A DNA stretch of 64,000 nt from Sulfidibacter corallicola (GCF_017498545.1 NZ_CP071793.1:3286001-3350000); one strand, 5' to 3'; shown: positions 16,263 to 24,607, counted from the stretch's first letter. Notes: generated by a model not told the origin, from the sequence alone. Made by a program: numbers and translations.

Positions 16263-17201
16263 ATGAAATTCAACGATAACATCTTCAATTCGGAACTCGC
16301 GACCCAGCGTCGGGCAGAGGCGGTCATCGCCAATCCTCCCGACACGTTCGATACCCTATTGAAGGAATACATCGCGCTTACCGGGCAATACGCAAAGCTT
16401 CTCAAACAGGCGATCAAGCTCACCTCGGTCGGAGACGGGGCCCAACGCAAACTGATGCGCATCCGCAACGACCTCCAGGAACGCAATATCCGCATTCAGG
16501 CCCAGAAAGCGAAACTGGAGCAGCTCAACCAAAAGTTGGAAAACGCCAGCGTCACCGATCCGCTGACCGGGCTCCACAATCGGCGTTACTTCCTCAGCTT
16601 CATCGAGGGGGAATTCAAGACCATCCTCACCACCCCCGCTCCCGAAATCGACTTCGGGCCGAGCCTGCTTTTCCTGCTCATCGACATCGACCACTTCAAG
16701 GTCATCAACGACACCTGGGGTCATGCCTCCGGCGACAAGGTCCTGGTTCAATTCTGCGATCTGATTCGCAATGCGAGCCGGAAAATCGACACGTTGGTAC
16801 GCTGGGGCGGCGAAGAGTTCCTGATGGTCTGTCGCGAAGCGGATCGAGGCTACGGCGCCACCCTCGCGGAGCGACTGCGCCAGGGCGTGGCCGATCACCG
16901 ATTCGACATCGGTACGGACGAGCCGATTACCTGCACCTGTTCGATCGGGTTCGCCTACTTTCCATTCATCGCCTCCTTCCCCACCCACATGGGTTGGTCC
17001 CAAGTCCTCGATCTCGCCGACCAAGCGCTATATGCGGCAAAGAACTCAGGACGCAACGCCTGGGTCGGCGTCAACACGGTCGAACCGGACCACACCCGTC
17101 AAAACCCTCCCCCCTCGTTTCACGGACTGCGGGAGTTGGTCGCGTCCGATTGGGTCGCTCTCTCCAGTTCCCTCGGCGATCTCAACGACGTCCGACTCTG
17201 A
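16263..17201 (+). CDS. SiaD-like diguanylate cyclase
   Basis: A 312-residue cytoplasmic c-di-GMP synthase, third gene of the siaBC operon. An N-terminal helical module (about 7-89) with coiled-coil character runs into the GGDEF domain (about 95-265). The catalytic loop is RWGGEEF and an RKID inhibitory site sits five residues before it; DIDHFKVINDTWGH is the metal- and GTP-binding segment. In P. aeruginosa SiaC binds the N-terminal stalk of SiaD, and this module occupies the same place. The module aligns without gaps to the N-terminus of the next gene's histidine kinase. A C-terminal tail of about 45 residues after the GGDEF domain has no recognisable domain. The ribosome site is weak (GGCGG). 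Confidence 0.92.
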   Translation: MKFNDNIFNSELATQRRAEAVIANPPDTFDTLLKEYIALTGQYAKLLKQAIKLTSVGDGAQRKLMRIRNDLQERNIRIQAQKAKLEQLNQKLENASVTDPLTGLHNRRYFLSFIEGEFKTILTTPAPEIDFGPSLLFLLIDIDHFKVINDTWGHASGDKVLVQFCDLIRNASRKIDTLVRWGGEEFLMVCREADRGYGATLAERLRQGVADHRFDIGTDEPITCTCSIGFAYFPFIASFPTHMGWSQVLDLADQALYAAKNSGRNAWVGVNTVEPDHTRQNPPPSFHGLRELVASDWVALSSSLGDLNDVRL

Positions 17202-17227
17202 CGGATCAGACTCCAAAGGTAGTGGCC

Positions 17228-18199
17228 ATGGCGAAAACCAACAGCAAGTACACCGATATCTTTCGCAATGAGTCGGCCACGGTAGATCGCGCCTCTCAGT
17301 TTCTTCAGTCGAACTTCAATGAACTGGATTCGGCCCGGGATGAGTTCCGCCACCTGCTCGAGTGCTATCAAAAGCTACTCACCTACACGGCCAAGATCAC
17401 CCGGCTCGGCGATTCGAATCAGCGCAAGCTCCACAACGCGATTCAACAGATCCAGGCCCAGAAAGAGGAGTTGCGCGACCGCAAGGAACTCCTGAAACGA
17501 CTGAACAAAGCCAAGGACGAGATCTTGGGCATCGTGGCCCACGACCTGCGCACTCCCGTCAACACGGCGCTGGGTTACAGCGAAATCCTGCTGGACGAGT
17601 ACGGCGTCACCCTGGGTGAGGACGGCACCCATTTGATTCACAAAATCAAATCGAGCTGCCATCAAATGACGGTCTTGATCGGCGATCTCCTGGAAATCGC
17701 CAAGTTGGAATCGGAAGATTTCAATCTCAACCTGGAACGGACCGACATTCGCGAACAGCTCATTTTCCACGTGGAAGAGAACCGCGACCGGGCCGACGGC
17801 AAAAAACACCGTTTGTGCCTGAAGGTACCCGATCACCCGGTCTGGGTCCCGCTGAACAAGGAGCGCTTCCAGCAAATCTGTCAAAACCTGATTTCGAATG
17901 CGATCAAGTTCACCGAGGAAGGTGGCAGCATCGACGTGGTGCTGTCCTGCAAGGAGCAGCACGTCCTCCTGAGCATTCGCGACACCGGAATCGGGATACC
18001 CGCGGACCACCTGCCGCACCTCTTCAAGAAGTTCACCCGCGCCAGTCGATTGGGTACGCGAGGAGAGGCGTCGATCGGGCTCGGAATGAATATCATTCAC
18101 AATCTAGTCGAGCTCCACGGCGGGCGGATCTGGGTGGAGTCGACGGTCGGCGTGGGCACCAACTTCTTCATCGAGTTGCCCTACTGCCAAAACACGTAA
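17228..18199 (+). CDS. Soluble histidine kinase sharing the N-terminal module of the cyclase
   Basis: A 323-residue sensor kinase without membrane segments. Residues 11-93 align gaplessly with residues 7-89 of the preceding cyclase, with shared IFxxExAT, YxKLL, GDxxQRKL and a final LN. The HisKA domain follows, with the phospho-acceptor H105 in AHDLRTP, then an HATPase domain with N box QNLISNAIKF, G1 box DTGIGIP, the F box region LFKKFTRA and G2 box GLGMNI. No receiver or response regulator gene is adjacent, so its phosphate target is elsewhere. The start at ATG 17228 has AAAGGTAG upstream; the gap to the cyclase is 26 bases, so it belongs to the operon. Confidence 0.92.
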   Translation: MAKTNSKYTDIFRNESATVDRASQFLQSNFNELDSARDEFRHLLECYQKLLTYTAKITRLGDSNQRKLHNAIQQIQAQKEELRDRKELLKRLNKAKDEILGIVAHDLRTPVNTALGYSEILLDEYGVTLGEDGTHLIHKIKSSCHQMTVLIGDLLEIAKLESEDFNLNLERTDIREQLIFHVEENRDRADGKKHRLCLKVPDHPVWVPLNKERFQQICQNLISNAIKFTEEGGSIDVVLSCKEQHVLLSIRDTGIGIPADHLPHLFKKFTRASRLGTRGEASIGLGMNIIHNLVELHGGRIWVESTVGVGTNFFIELPYCQNT

Positions 18200-18226
18200 G
18201 ATTCGGGTCGACGGTACCCCAAACAT

Positions 18227-18257
18227 AAAAAAGCCGGGTGCGGAATCCGCTACCCGG
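18227..18257 (-). terminator. Hairpin with T run on the minus strand
   Basis: CCGGGTGCGG (18234-18243) pairs with CCGCTACCCGG (18247-18257) with one bulged base and a three-base loop. On the minus strand six T follow at 18227-18232. It lies about 425 bases beyond the stop of the minus-strand gene at 18682 and 30 bases beyond the plus-strand kinase, so it may end transcripts arriving from the right. Confidence 0.55.
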
Positions 18258-18299
18258 TGAAAAATTGACCAAAACAAGAGATGGTGGGTTTTGGTCATT

Positions 18300-18375
18300 C
18301 AGTTGTGCCTAGTTCCATGCCGGTAGCATGGGCATAGGGGCCTCCGGTGATCGTGCAAAACCGGGGCCTATATCT
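18300..18375. other. Cluster of small hairpins of unknown role
   Basis: CCATGC/GCATGG (around 18314-18330) is followed by a CCGGT/ACCGG pairing with flanking GGCC-type pairing (about 18336-18370). There is no T run, no reading frame and no match to a riboswitch class that I recognise. The rest of 18200-18681 holds only the terminator and the element at 18611. Confidence 0.3.
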
Positions 18376-18610
18376 AATTTGTGTCTTTCGAGCGGATTTC
18401 GCAAACACTTCGGCCAAAAGTAAAGCGTGAATCAATTTCCCAGCCGCATCATCATTTCGCTGAAGCTCGCTTCAATAGTCTCGAAACCAAGCATTTAAGC
18501 GCCGCTCTCGACCAAATCCCCGACCAGGAAACATTTACAAGATTCTCACATTCCCGGGCCAGTGGGTTCCAAGCTCGTTTTCGAAGAAGAATCCGTTCGC
18601 CGTCCGCCGA

Positions 18611-18674
18611 CCGGTGCCCCTCCAGCAAGGGAAAGATCGTAACCGCCAAGTTGGTTCGACTGGATGGGCACCGG
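18611..18674. repeat. Paired element B: second copy of the conserved core
   Basis: CCGGTGCCC (18611-18619) pairs perfectly with GGGCACCGG (18666-18674) around a 46-base interior. The interior matches the element at 14871-14962: TCCAGnAAGGG, then GATCGnAACCGCC, then TTGGTTCG. The stem bases differ between the copies yet stay paired. It lies eight bases beyond the stop of the minus-strand gene at 18682. Confidence 0.75.
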
Positions 18675-18681
18675 ACCAACT

Positions 18682-19389
18682 CTAGCCCGTGGTATCCAGA
18701 ACGGAGAGCGTCGGCGAATCCGAGGTCGCCGCGACATTCCCACCATCCGTGCCTTCGGCGGATTGTCCTTCGGCGACGAAGACCTCGAAACGTTCCCGAA
18801 TGGCTTTGTAGGTGTCGATGGAAATCTGCGCCAGACCACCCAGTTCTTCCTCCGCCTGTCGGAACCCCTCGTCGATGAAGCCTTGGAAACGTTCGGCGAA
18901 GGCCGCTCGGTCCTCGCTTCCGTCGAAGAAGGAAACGGCGAACGAGAAGATCCGTTCGGACGTGTTCTCCACGTTCAAATAACCGTCCAGGAGCTCCTGA
19001 GCCTGCTGCTGGATATCGGCGGGCACGCCGCCCTCGCCAACGCCGAATGCCTGTCTCAGTTCTTCCAGGTTGGGCGCCGAACCGCCTTCCGCGGCAATCG
19101 AGAAGCCGCTTTGGCCACCGAGTGAGCCCCGGATCAGGCTGAGCAGCGGTTCCAATTCGTTGGCGAGTTCGCCAAACAGGTTCAAAGCGCCCGAAGAGAG
19201 CGCCGATGCGCCCTGAAGATTTTGGGATTCGGGGCTGAGCTCGACCGTATCTTTCAAAGATTCGTTCAAAGAGGACTCGAGATCTTGCCGGATCGAGCCT
19301 TCGCCATCCTTGGCTCTTTGAATCGTGTCGCGCAATCGTTTATCGACAGAGTTCAAAATGTTGGTGGCTTTGGTTGCACCTAGTTCCAT
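18682..19389 (-). CDS. Conserved hypothetical protein, DUF5610-like
   Basis: A 235-residue, acidic, helix-rich protein without signal peptide or membrane segment. The start at ATG 19389 is firm, because AAGGAGGG lies just upstream; a longer frame to the right lacks a site. The C-terminal third (about 140-210) reads as amphipathic helices: ERIFSFAVSFFDG, then ERFQGFIDEGFRQAEEELGGL and ISIDTYKAIRERFEVF. This pattern of a GFxxAxxELGxL helix followed by a TYxxIxxxFE helix resembles DUF5610 proteins; the match is from memory and moderate. The central part is rich in Gly, Ser and Glu. Its function is unknown. It stands alone, divergent from gloA. Confidence 0.7.
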   Translation of the reverse strand: MELGATKATNILNSVDKRLRDTIQRAKDGEGSIRQDLESSLNESLKDTVELSPESQNLQGASALSSGALNLFGELANELEPLLSLIRGSLGGQSGFSIAAEGGSAPNLEELRQAFGVGEGGVPADIQQQAQELLDGYLNVENTSERIFSFAVSFFDGSEDRAAFAERFQGFIDEGFRQAEEELGGLAQISIDTYKAIRERFEVFVAEGQSAEGTDGGNVAATSDSPTLSVLDTTG

Positions 19390-19819
19390 GAAACCCTCCT
19401 TGGTTTCCGAAGCGGCCACCGTGGACCGCGCCTGAATGTCAAAGCGACGATGCGATGTGCGGGCACATGCGACGTACATGGTTCAACCATCTAATCGGCC
19501 GTGCGCCCGGCGGTCTTGAAGCCGGATCGACACGCCGACCGCGGCGGCCGACGAGGGAACGGAGAAAAGGCTGGTCCCGGACATCCGTGGCACGACGATC
19601 GGCGCCATGCAACCCCTAGCGACCGGGAAACCGGGGACCCCGCGAGATCGACGCATCGGTCTGGTATAGTGATCGTTGTCGATCGAGCCCCCACAGGTTC
19701 ACCATGGGCCGCGTGCCCTGACCCGGTCCACGCCACAACGATTCGGTGCCGATCCGGTTCGCCGGTGAACGGAACCTCTTCGATCGACCAGCCATGTTTT
19801 TTCGCGAGGAGTCACCCGC
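19390..19819. other. Divergent intergenic region upstream of gloA
   Basis: About 430 bases between the DUF5610-like gene and gloA. A minus-strand TTGACA (19437-19442) has no fitting -10 box. A TATAGT near 19671 could serve gloA. I see no gene or repeat here. Confidence 0.4.
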
Positions 19820-20200
19820 ATGAAAATCATTCACACCATGATCCGCGTCAAGGATATGGACGCATCGATCCGCTTCTACACCGAGATACTCGGCATGAAA
19901 CTGTTTTCCAAAGACGACTATCCCGGCGGCGAATTCTCCCTTGCTTTCGTCGGCTACGGCGATCACCCCGACGACGGCTCCATCGAGCTCACCTACAACT
20001 GGGGCAAATCCGACTACGACCTGGGCGATGCGTTCGGCCATATCGCACTCGGCGTCCAGGACATCTACGGCACCTGCGACACCATCAAAAACAAAGGTGG
20101 CGAAGTCGTGCGCGAACCGGGTCCCATGAAACACGGGACCACGGTCATCGCATTCGTCAAGGATCCCAACGGCTACATGATCGAGCTCATTCAGCGTTGA
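19820..20200 (+). CDS. gloA: Lactoylglutathione lyase (glyoxalase I)
   Basis: Converts the hemithioacetal of methylglyoxal and glutathione into S-lactoylglutathione. The 126-residue single-domain product has all four metal ligands at the same numbers as E. coli GloA: H5, E56, H74 and E122. Typical segments are HTMIRVKDMDASIRFYTEILGM, IELTYNWG, FGHIALGV and DPNGYMIELI. The short form without the eukaryotic insertions suggests the Ni/Co-preferring bacterial class. The ribosome site GAGGAG lies ten bases before the start. Its last 14 bases overlap the 3' end of the peroxiredoxin gene on the other strand. Confidence 0.96.
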   Translation: MKIIHTMIRVKDMDASIRFYTEILGMKLFSKDDYPGGEFSLAFVGYGDHPDDGSIELTYNWGKSDYDLGDAFGHIALGVQDIYGTCDTIKNKGGEVVREPGPMKHGTTVIAFVKDPNGYMIELIQR

Positions 20201-20657
20201 GCGAACCGACATAGGCCAGGACGGCTTCCACGTGCCCCTTGACCCGCACTTTGCGCCATTCCCGAATCAAGGTTCCTTCACCGTCGATGACGAAGGTGCT
20301 GCGCTCGATGCCCAGCACCTTCCGCCCGTACATGTTCTTTTCCTTGATGACATCGAAGATGCCGCACAGGTTTTCGTCGGGATCGGAAAGCAAGGGAAAG
20401 GGCAGTTCCTGCTTGGCCACGAAATTGTCGTGCGACTTGACCGAATCGCGCGACACGCCCAGGATTTCGACATTCAGCTCGCGAAACGCATCGTAGTTGT
20501 CGCGAAATTCCTGCGCTTCGGTGGTACAGCCCTTGGTGTTGTCCTTGGGATAGAAATAGAGCACGACGGTTTTTCCGCGCAGGGAAGACAGCGCGATGGT
20601 CGTACCGCCATTGGCGGCAGATTCGAATTCAGGAACCATTTCACCTACGGCTACCAT
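20187..20657 (-). CDS. bcp: Thioredoxin-dependent peroxiredoxin, Bcp/PrxQ type
   Basis: Reduces hydroperoxides with a catalytic cysteine. The start at ATG 20657 (GGAGG seven bases upstream) gives 156 residues, the family length, and removes 56 upstream residues that lack any domain. The peroxidatic C44 sits in YPKDNTKGCTTEA. The position five residues later, where E. coli Bcp has its resolving cysteine, is Gln49, so this is a one-Cys variant or one that uses another partner; the only other cysteine is in ENLCGIFDV. Other matches are LRGKTVVLYFYP and STFVIDGEG. The gene is convergent with gloA and overlaps it by 14 bases including both stop codons. Confidence 0.94.
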   Translation of the reverse strand: MVAVGEMVPEFESAANGGTTIALSSLRGKTVVLYFYPKDNTKGCTTEAQEFRDNYDAFRELNVEILGVSRDSVKSHDNFVAKQELPFPLLSDPDENLCGIFDVIKEKNMYGRKVLGIERSTFVIDGEGTLIREWRKVRVKGHVEAVLAYVGSLNAE

Positions 20658-20838
20658 GGGTTTCCTCCGCTTTGGTGGATGGGCGCCGCCCATCGGAGAC
20701 GTTCGGTGCGACAAAGTACACCAACGCGGCGCCTGGGACCGGCTTGTCACCGGCACTGTATTCTGCCACGGCGGCCCGGGAGGAACAACGTTCGTCCAAG
20801 TTTTCACCGGCAGAAGTATGGACACGACACCGACAACC

Positions 20839-22995
20839 TCAATCGGGCTCTGGACTTCGACCCATCAGCCGCGGGCTCCCCAACAACAGGGGCAGAAACC
20901 AGAGATCGCCCAGGAAGGCGAACACCATGCCGACGCCCAGCAACAGGCCAAACGCCCGCGTCGGGCCGAACGAAGACGTCATCAGCACGGCGAATCCCAG
21001 CGTCAGTACCAGGGTCGTGAGGAAAACCGCCCGCGCATCTTTTTCCAAGGTCCGGCGCCAGCGAAGTTCGAACGCCTCGGAGTCGTTGCGGTAAAAGGTG
21101 TTCAGAAGATGTACGGTGTCGTCCACGGCGATCCCGAAGGCGATCGAGAACACCATGACCGTGGAAATGCTCGTCTTGATTTCGAAAAGGAACATGGCCA
21201 GCGCCACGCAGCCCAACGGGAACAAGTTGGGGATCATCAATGTCCAGGGTCGGGCCTTGCGCCCAAACAAAAGGAGCAGCAGCAACACGACCGCCGCGAC
21301 GGTCAGGGACAGACTGGTGCTCAAGGATCGAAGCAGATAATGCTGAATCTCGATGATCCGGGCCAGCGGTCCGGTGATCAGGGAGTCGGGCGGCGACAAC
21401 CGTTTCAGCTCGGACGCCAAGGCTCCGTACCGCTCGCGGTCCAACGAGTTCACCAGCAGTTGCAACCGGTAATGGGAGCCCTGAACGAACCGCGTGAACA
21501 GTTCCGGGCGTGTATCGCGCAGGTGTTCGGCCAGCGCCCGGCGATCTTCCGCCTCGAGATCCGTGACCAACATGCCTTCCGCCCGTAGCGGTGCATTGAG
21601 AAACTGATTGAAGCTGAGCACGTGATGCACGTCCTCGAGCCCGACCAGGCGCGTTTCCAACTCGGTGAGCCGCTCCTGCCGTTCGAGAAACGCGGTCATG
21701 ACGACGGCCCCGTCCTCGTCCTTGTCCTCATCGCCGGCGACGACTTCAGGCAAGGGCACCAACAATTCCAGATGGCTGGCGCCGGTGACGTTTTCCTGGA
21801 GGAACCGTGTCTGGACCCGAATCGGGTGATCGGGACTGAAGTAGTTGAGCCCGTTCGACTCGGTCGGGTTGCGGACCAATACCCAGCCACCCAGTCCGAT
21901 CACCGCCACCGGAATCCAAAGAAACCAGCGCGAAGCGATCAGTCCCTGGTACCAAGAGAGATTCTGTAAATTGCGCAGCGGCGAAAGCGACGGCGGCCGC
22001 ACGGCCAACCCCAGCAGTTTGGAGAGGCCCAAATGGGTGACGTGGGCCCAGAAAAAGATGATCCAAATGCCGATCGCCATGTAACCGCCCATGGCGGAAA
22101 TCGGTGCCACCGAAGAAGTCATCAGGGAACCGAACCCCAGCGAGGTGGTCAGGGAAACCAGGAAATTGGGCCACCACTTGTCGCGTAGCCCACCCTCGAT
22201 CGATTTTTTGAGGCCGATGCTCACCAGCACGTGGACCTGCATGGCCAGGGAGAGGACGAACACCAACGCCGGAATCAGGGTCGTCACCAGGTTCATCGAA
22301 GAACCGGCCTGGGCCATGATGCCGGTCGTACAGGCCAGCGAACTGCCGATCGACAACCCACTCACGACAAGCACCTTCCAATCGCGGAACAGAAAACCCA
22401 ACAGCACCAAGGCCCACAGAATCAAGATCGGGAAAAAGACTTCCTTCACTTCCATCGAACTGCGGTTGAGCGCTTCGTTGACCACCGGCTCGCCAGCGAC
22501 GACCGCGCGACGCGCCAATCCGTCGCGCTCGGCTTCGCGTGCGGCGCGTTGAAAGGTCGTGACGACCCGACCCTGCGCGAGTCCCGGCTCGATTTGGAAC
22601 AGGGCGGTGTAAATCCCGCGACTGGGTTGAAAGAACGGAAAGGGAACGAACTCCGGGTCCAATTCCTGATCGCCGCTGGGTAACCTGGCCATCGAGAACC
22701 AATCGGCGACCCCAGGGGTTTCCGCCATCGTGCCGAACCAGGTTTCGGCACGCCCGGTAAGCGCCTCGTCCGGGTCGGCACCCAGATCCAAGGCCACCAG
22801 AAAAAAATCCGTGTGCCCGAACAGCCGTTGAAAGATTTCGTGTTCGCGCGGCTGGTCGCCGTGATGTACCGCAAATCGCTCGATCCGGTTGTCGAATGGC
22901 AACGTGGCGCCGAGGAACCCCAGCCAGCCGGTCAATCCCAGTTGGACGACCAAAACCAGCAGCGCGCGAACATCGATCGCCGGGCGACTCATCAC
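20839..22995 (-). CDS. RND-superfamily exporter, MMPL/HAE3 type
   Basis: A 718-residue inner-membrane transporter built as two repeats, each with one leading membrane helix, a large periplasmic loop and a bundle of five more. The first half has LLVLVVQLGLTGWLGFL, then the bundle from FPILILWALVLLGFLF to WIIFFWAHVTHLGL; the second starts at WFLWIPVAVIGLGGWVL and ends with the bundle containing FGIAVDDTVHLLNTFYRND, the diagnostic MMPL motif with the proton-relay acids. The substrate is unknown; HAE3 relatives carry hopanoids, lipids or other hydrophobic molecules. No adaptor or outer-membrane channel gene is adjacent. It lies 84 bases after the PAS-GGDEF gene on the same strand. Confidence 0.92.
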   Translation of the reverse strand: MMSRPAIDVRALLVLVVQLGLTGWLGFLGATLPFDNRIERFAVHHGDQPREHEIFQRLFGHTDFFLVALDLGADPDEALTGRAETWFGTMAETPGVADWFSMARLPSGDQELDPEFVPFPFFQPSRGIYTALFQIEPGLAQGRVVTTFQRAAREAERDGLARRAVVAGEPVVNEALNRSSMEVKEVFFPILILWALVLLGFLFRDWKVLVVSGLSIGSSLACTTGIMAQAGSSMNLVTTLIPALVFVLSLAMQVHVLVSIGLKKSIEGGLRDKWWPNFLVSLTTSLGFGSLMTSSVAPISAMGGYMAIGIWIIFFWAHVTHLGLSKLLGLAVRPPSLSPLRNLQNLSWYQGLIASRWFLWIPVAVIGLGGWVLVRNPTESNGLNYFSPDHPIRVQTRFLQENVTGASHLELLVPLPEVVAGDEDKDEDGAVVMTAFLERQERLTELETRLVGLEDVHHVLSFNQFLNAPLRAEGMLVTDLEAEDRRALAEHLRDTRPELFTRFVQGSHYRLQLLVNSLDRERYGALASELKRLSPPDSLITGPLARIIEIQHYLLRSLSTSLSLTVAAVVLLLLLLFGRKARPWTLMIPNLFPLGCVALAMFLFEIKTSISTVMVFSIAFGIAVDDTVHLLNTFYRNDSEAFELRWRRTLEKDARAVFLTTLVLTLGFAVLMTSSFGPTRAFGLLLGVGMVFAFLGDLWFLPLLLGSPRLMGRSPEPD

Positions 22996-23079
22996 GAAGG
23001 ATCACCGTCCCACGCGGTCATCGGCACGGAGCGCGTGTGCGTCGTGGCATTCGGCCTGGTCGCGAAGGGCCGGTACCGG

Positions 23080-24444
23080 TCACATCTCGGCACTTTCCAC
23101 CCGGTTACGCCCCAACTTTTTGGCCCGGTAGAGCGCGCGATCTGCGCAGGCGAAGTAGTGGGTGATATTCTTTTCCATGCTGATCAGACTGACGACGCCG
23201 ATGCTGCAGGTCACATTGAACAACCGCGCGTCTTCGGCGTGGAACATCTCTTCCTGAATGCGGATGCGCAGTCGGTCGGCGAAGGTCATGCCGCCTTCCT
23301 GCGAAGTCTCGGGCAGGGCGATGCACAGTTCCTCGCCCCCATAACGACCGGCGAAATCCGAGGTCCGCATCTGTTTTTCGATCAGAACGCCGACCCGCTC
23401 GAGAACCCGATCGCCCGTTCCGTGACCGTACGTATCGTTGATGTTCTTGAAATGATCCAGGTCCATCAACAACAGGCAGGTCGACCGTTTGTAGCGGGCC
23501 GCACGCTTGAACTCTTCCTGAAAGCGCTCCATGAAGTAGCGGCGGTTGTACAGGCCCGTCAAGGCGTCGATACGAGCCAAGCGCTCCAGGTCGTGCATCA
23601 TCTTCTTGATGGCGGTGATATCCCGCTGAATAAAAATGAAACCCTCGAACCGGCCCGTCTGGTCTTTCACCGAGTTGAGATCCAAAAAGGCGTCGTACAG
23701 ATCGCCGGACTTTTTTCGCAGGGTCACATCCCCCTGCCAGGAACCGGTTTCCCGCGCGATTTCTTTCATTTTCGCCAGGACAACCGGCGAATGATCGAAG
23801 TTGAAGAAGTCGTCCGCCATTCGATCGAAGACCTCGTCCGCATTGAAGCCGGTCAAATCGGAAAAGGCCGGATTCACATAGTAAACGGTATTGCGACGGT
23901 CGGTGATCATCACCGACTCGCCCGTGGCTTCGATCGAGAGGTAGATGCTGCGCAGGGTTCGCTCGTTCTCGCTCAGGATTCGTTCGGTTTCCTTGTGGTA
24001 GGCGATCTCCTTCTGAAGCTCGGCTTCCACGCGGCGCACCCGCTCTTGCTGCCTTTCGACCAAAATCTGTTTGCGACACAGGTCGCACAATAGCGCGATC
24101 TTGGCGCGCACCACGGGCGGGTGATTGAGGGTCGCCTCCAATCCTTCCGGCAACGATTCGAGGGCCAGCAGGTCTTCGACCTGGGACACGAGCAGCACGG
24201 AATGAGGCAAGGGACTTTTGGCGAAATATTCGATCCAGCCGGCAAACTCCTGACAAGAAACGAGATCGACCACAGCCACCACAGCGGTCTCGCTGTTGCG
24301 AACCGCCTGGACGAAGGAATCGCGGGTAAAGGAAAAAAGCAACTCGGTTTCCAACGGACCAAGGAGATCGCGCCATGCATCGATGGCCGATTCTTGGGGA
24401 CAAAAAATGGAAATCGTAACCCTTGGCCTACTGGTTTCGCCCAT
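23080..24444 (-). CDS. Diguanylate cyclase with receiver-like and PAS domains
   Basis: A 454-residue cytoplasmic c-di-GMP synthase. The N-terminal 120 residues alternate strands and helices like a response-regulator receiver (VTISIFCPQ, AVVAVVDLVS, HSVLLVSQVED) but lack a clear phospho-acceptor pattern, so I call it receiver-like. A coiled coil (VERQQERVRRVEAELQKE) leads to a PAS domain at about 165-285 (VMITDRRNTVYYVNPAF, LTGFNADEV, then the PAC segment GFIFIQRDIT). The GGDEF domain (about 290-450) has an intact YGGEEL loop and the inhibitory RTSD five residues earlier. It is the first gene of a minus-strand run that continues with the RND exporter and perhaps bcp. Confidence 0.93.
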   Translation of the reverse strand: MGETSRPRVTISIFCPQESAIDAWRDLLGPLETELLFSFTRDSFVQAVRNSETAVVAVVDLVSCQEFAGWIEYFAKSPLPHSVLLVSQVEDLLALESLPEGLEATLNHPPVVRAKIALLCDLCRKQILVERQQERVRRVEAELQKEIAYHKETERILSENERTLRSIYLSIEATGESVMITDRRNTVYYVNPAFSDLTGFNADEVFDRMADDFFNFDHSPVVLAKMKEIARETGSWQGDVTLRKKSGDLYDAFLDLNSVKDQTGRFEGFIFIQRDITAIKKMMHDLERLARIDALTGLYNRRYFMERFQEEFKRAARYKRSTCLLLMDLDHFKNINDTYGHGTGDRVLERVGVLIEKQMRTSDFAGRYGGEELCIALPETSQEGGMTFADRLRIRIQEEMFHAEDARLFNVTCSIGVVSLISMEKNITHYFACADRALYRAKKLGRNRVESAEM

Positions 24445-24607
24445 TGTATTTTCCGCTAAAGCTGATATTACTTGGCCATTCTAGCAGCCAAATCCACACG
24501 AAGGTATTGCTGTTCGTTAAAATCTAGTCTTTCAAACAAAACTTTTCAGCAAGTTCTGCATTTCTGTTCAAAAAAGTTCTTTAAAGTTATCCGTCAAATC
24601 CCTGAGT

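Noticed and set aside
18300-18375. c-di-GMP (GEMM) riboswitch next to the cyclase operon
   Set aside because: Hairpins are present, but the conserved GEMM core and tetraloop-receptor arrangement are not, and it lies downstream of the operon rather than in a leader.
14871-18674. Integron attC sites
   Set aside because: No RYYYAAC/GTTRRRY core pair flanks the elements, no integrase is present and the intervening genes are an ordinary operon.
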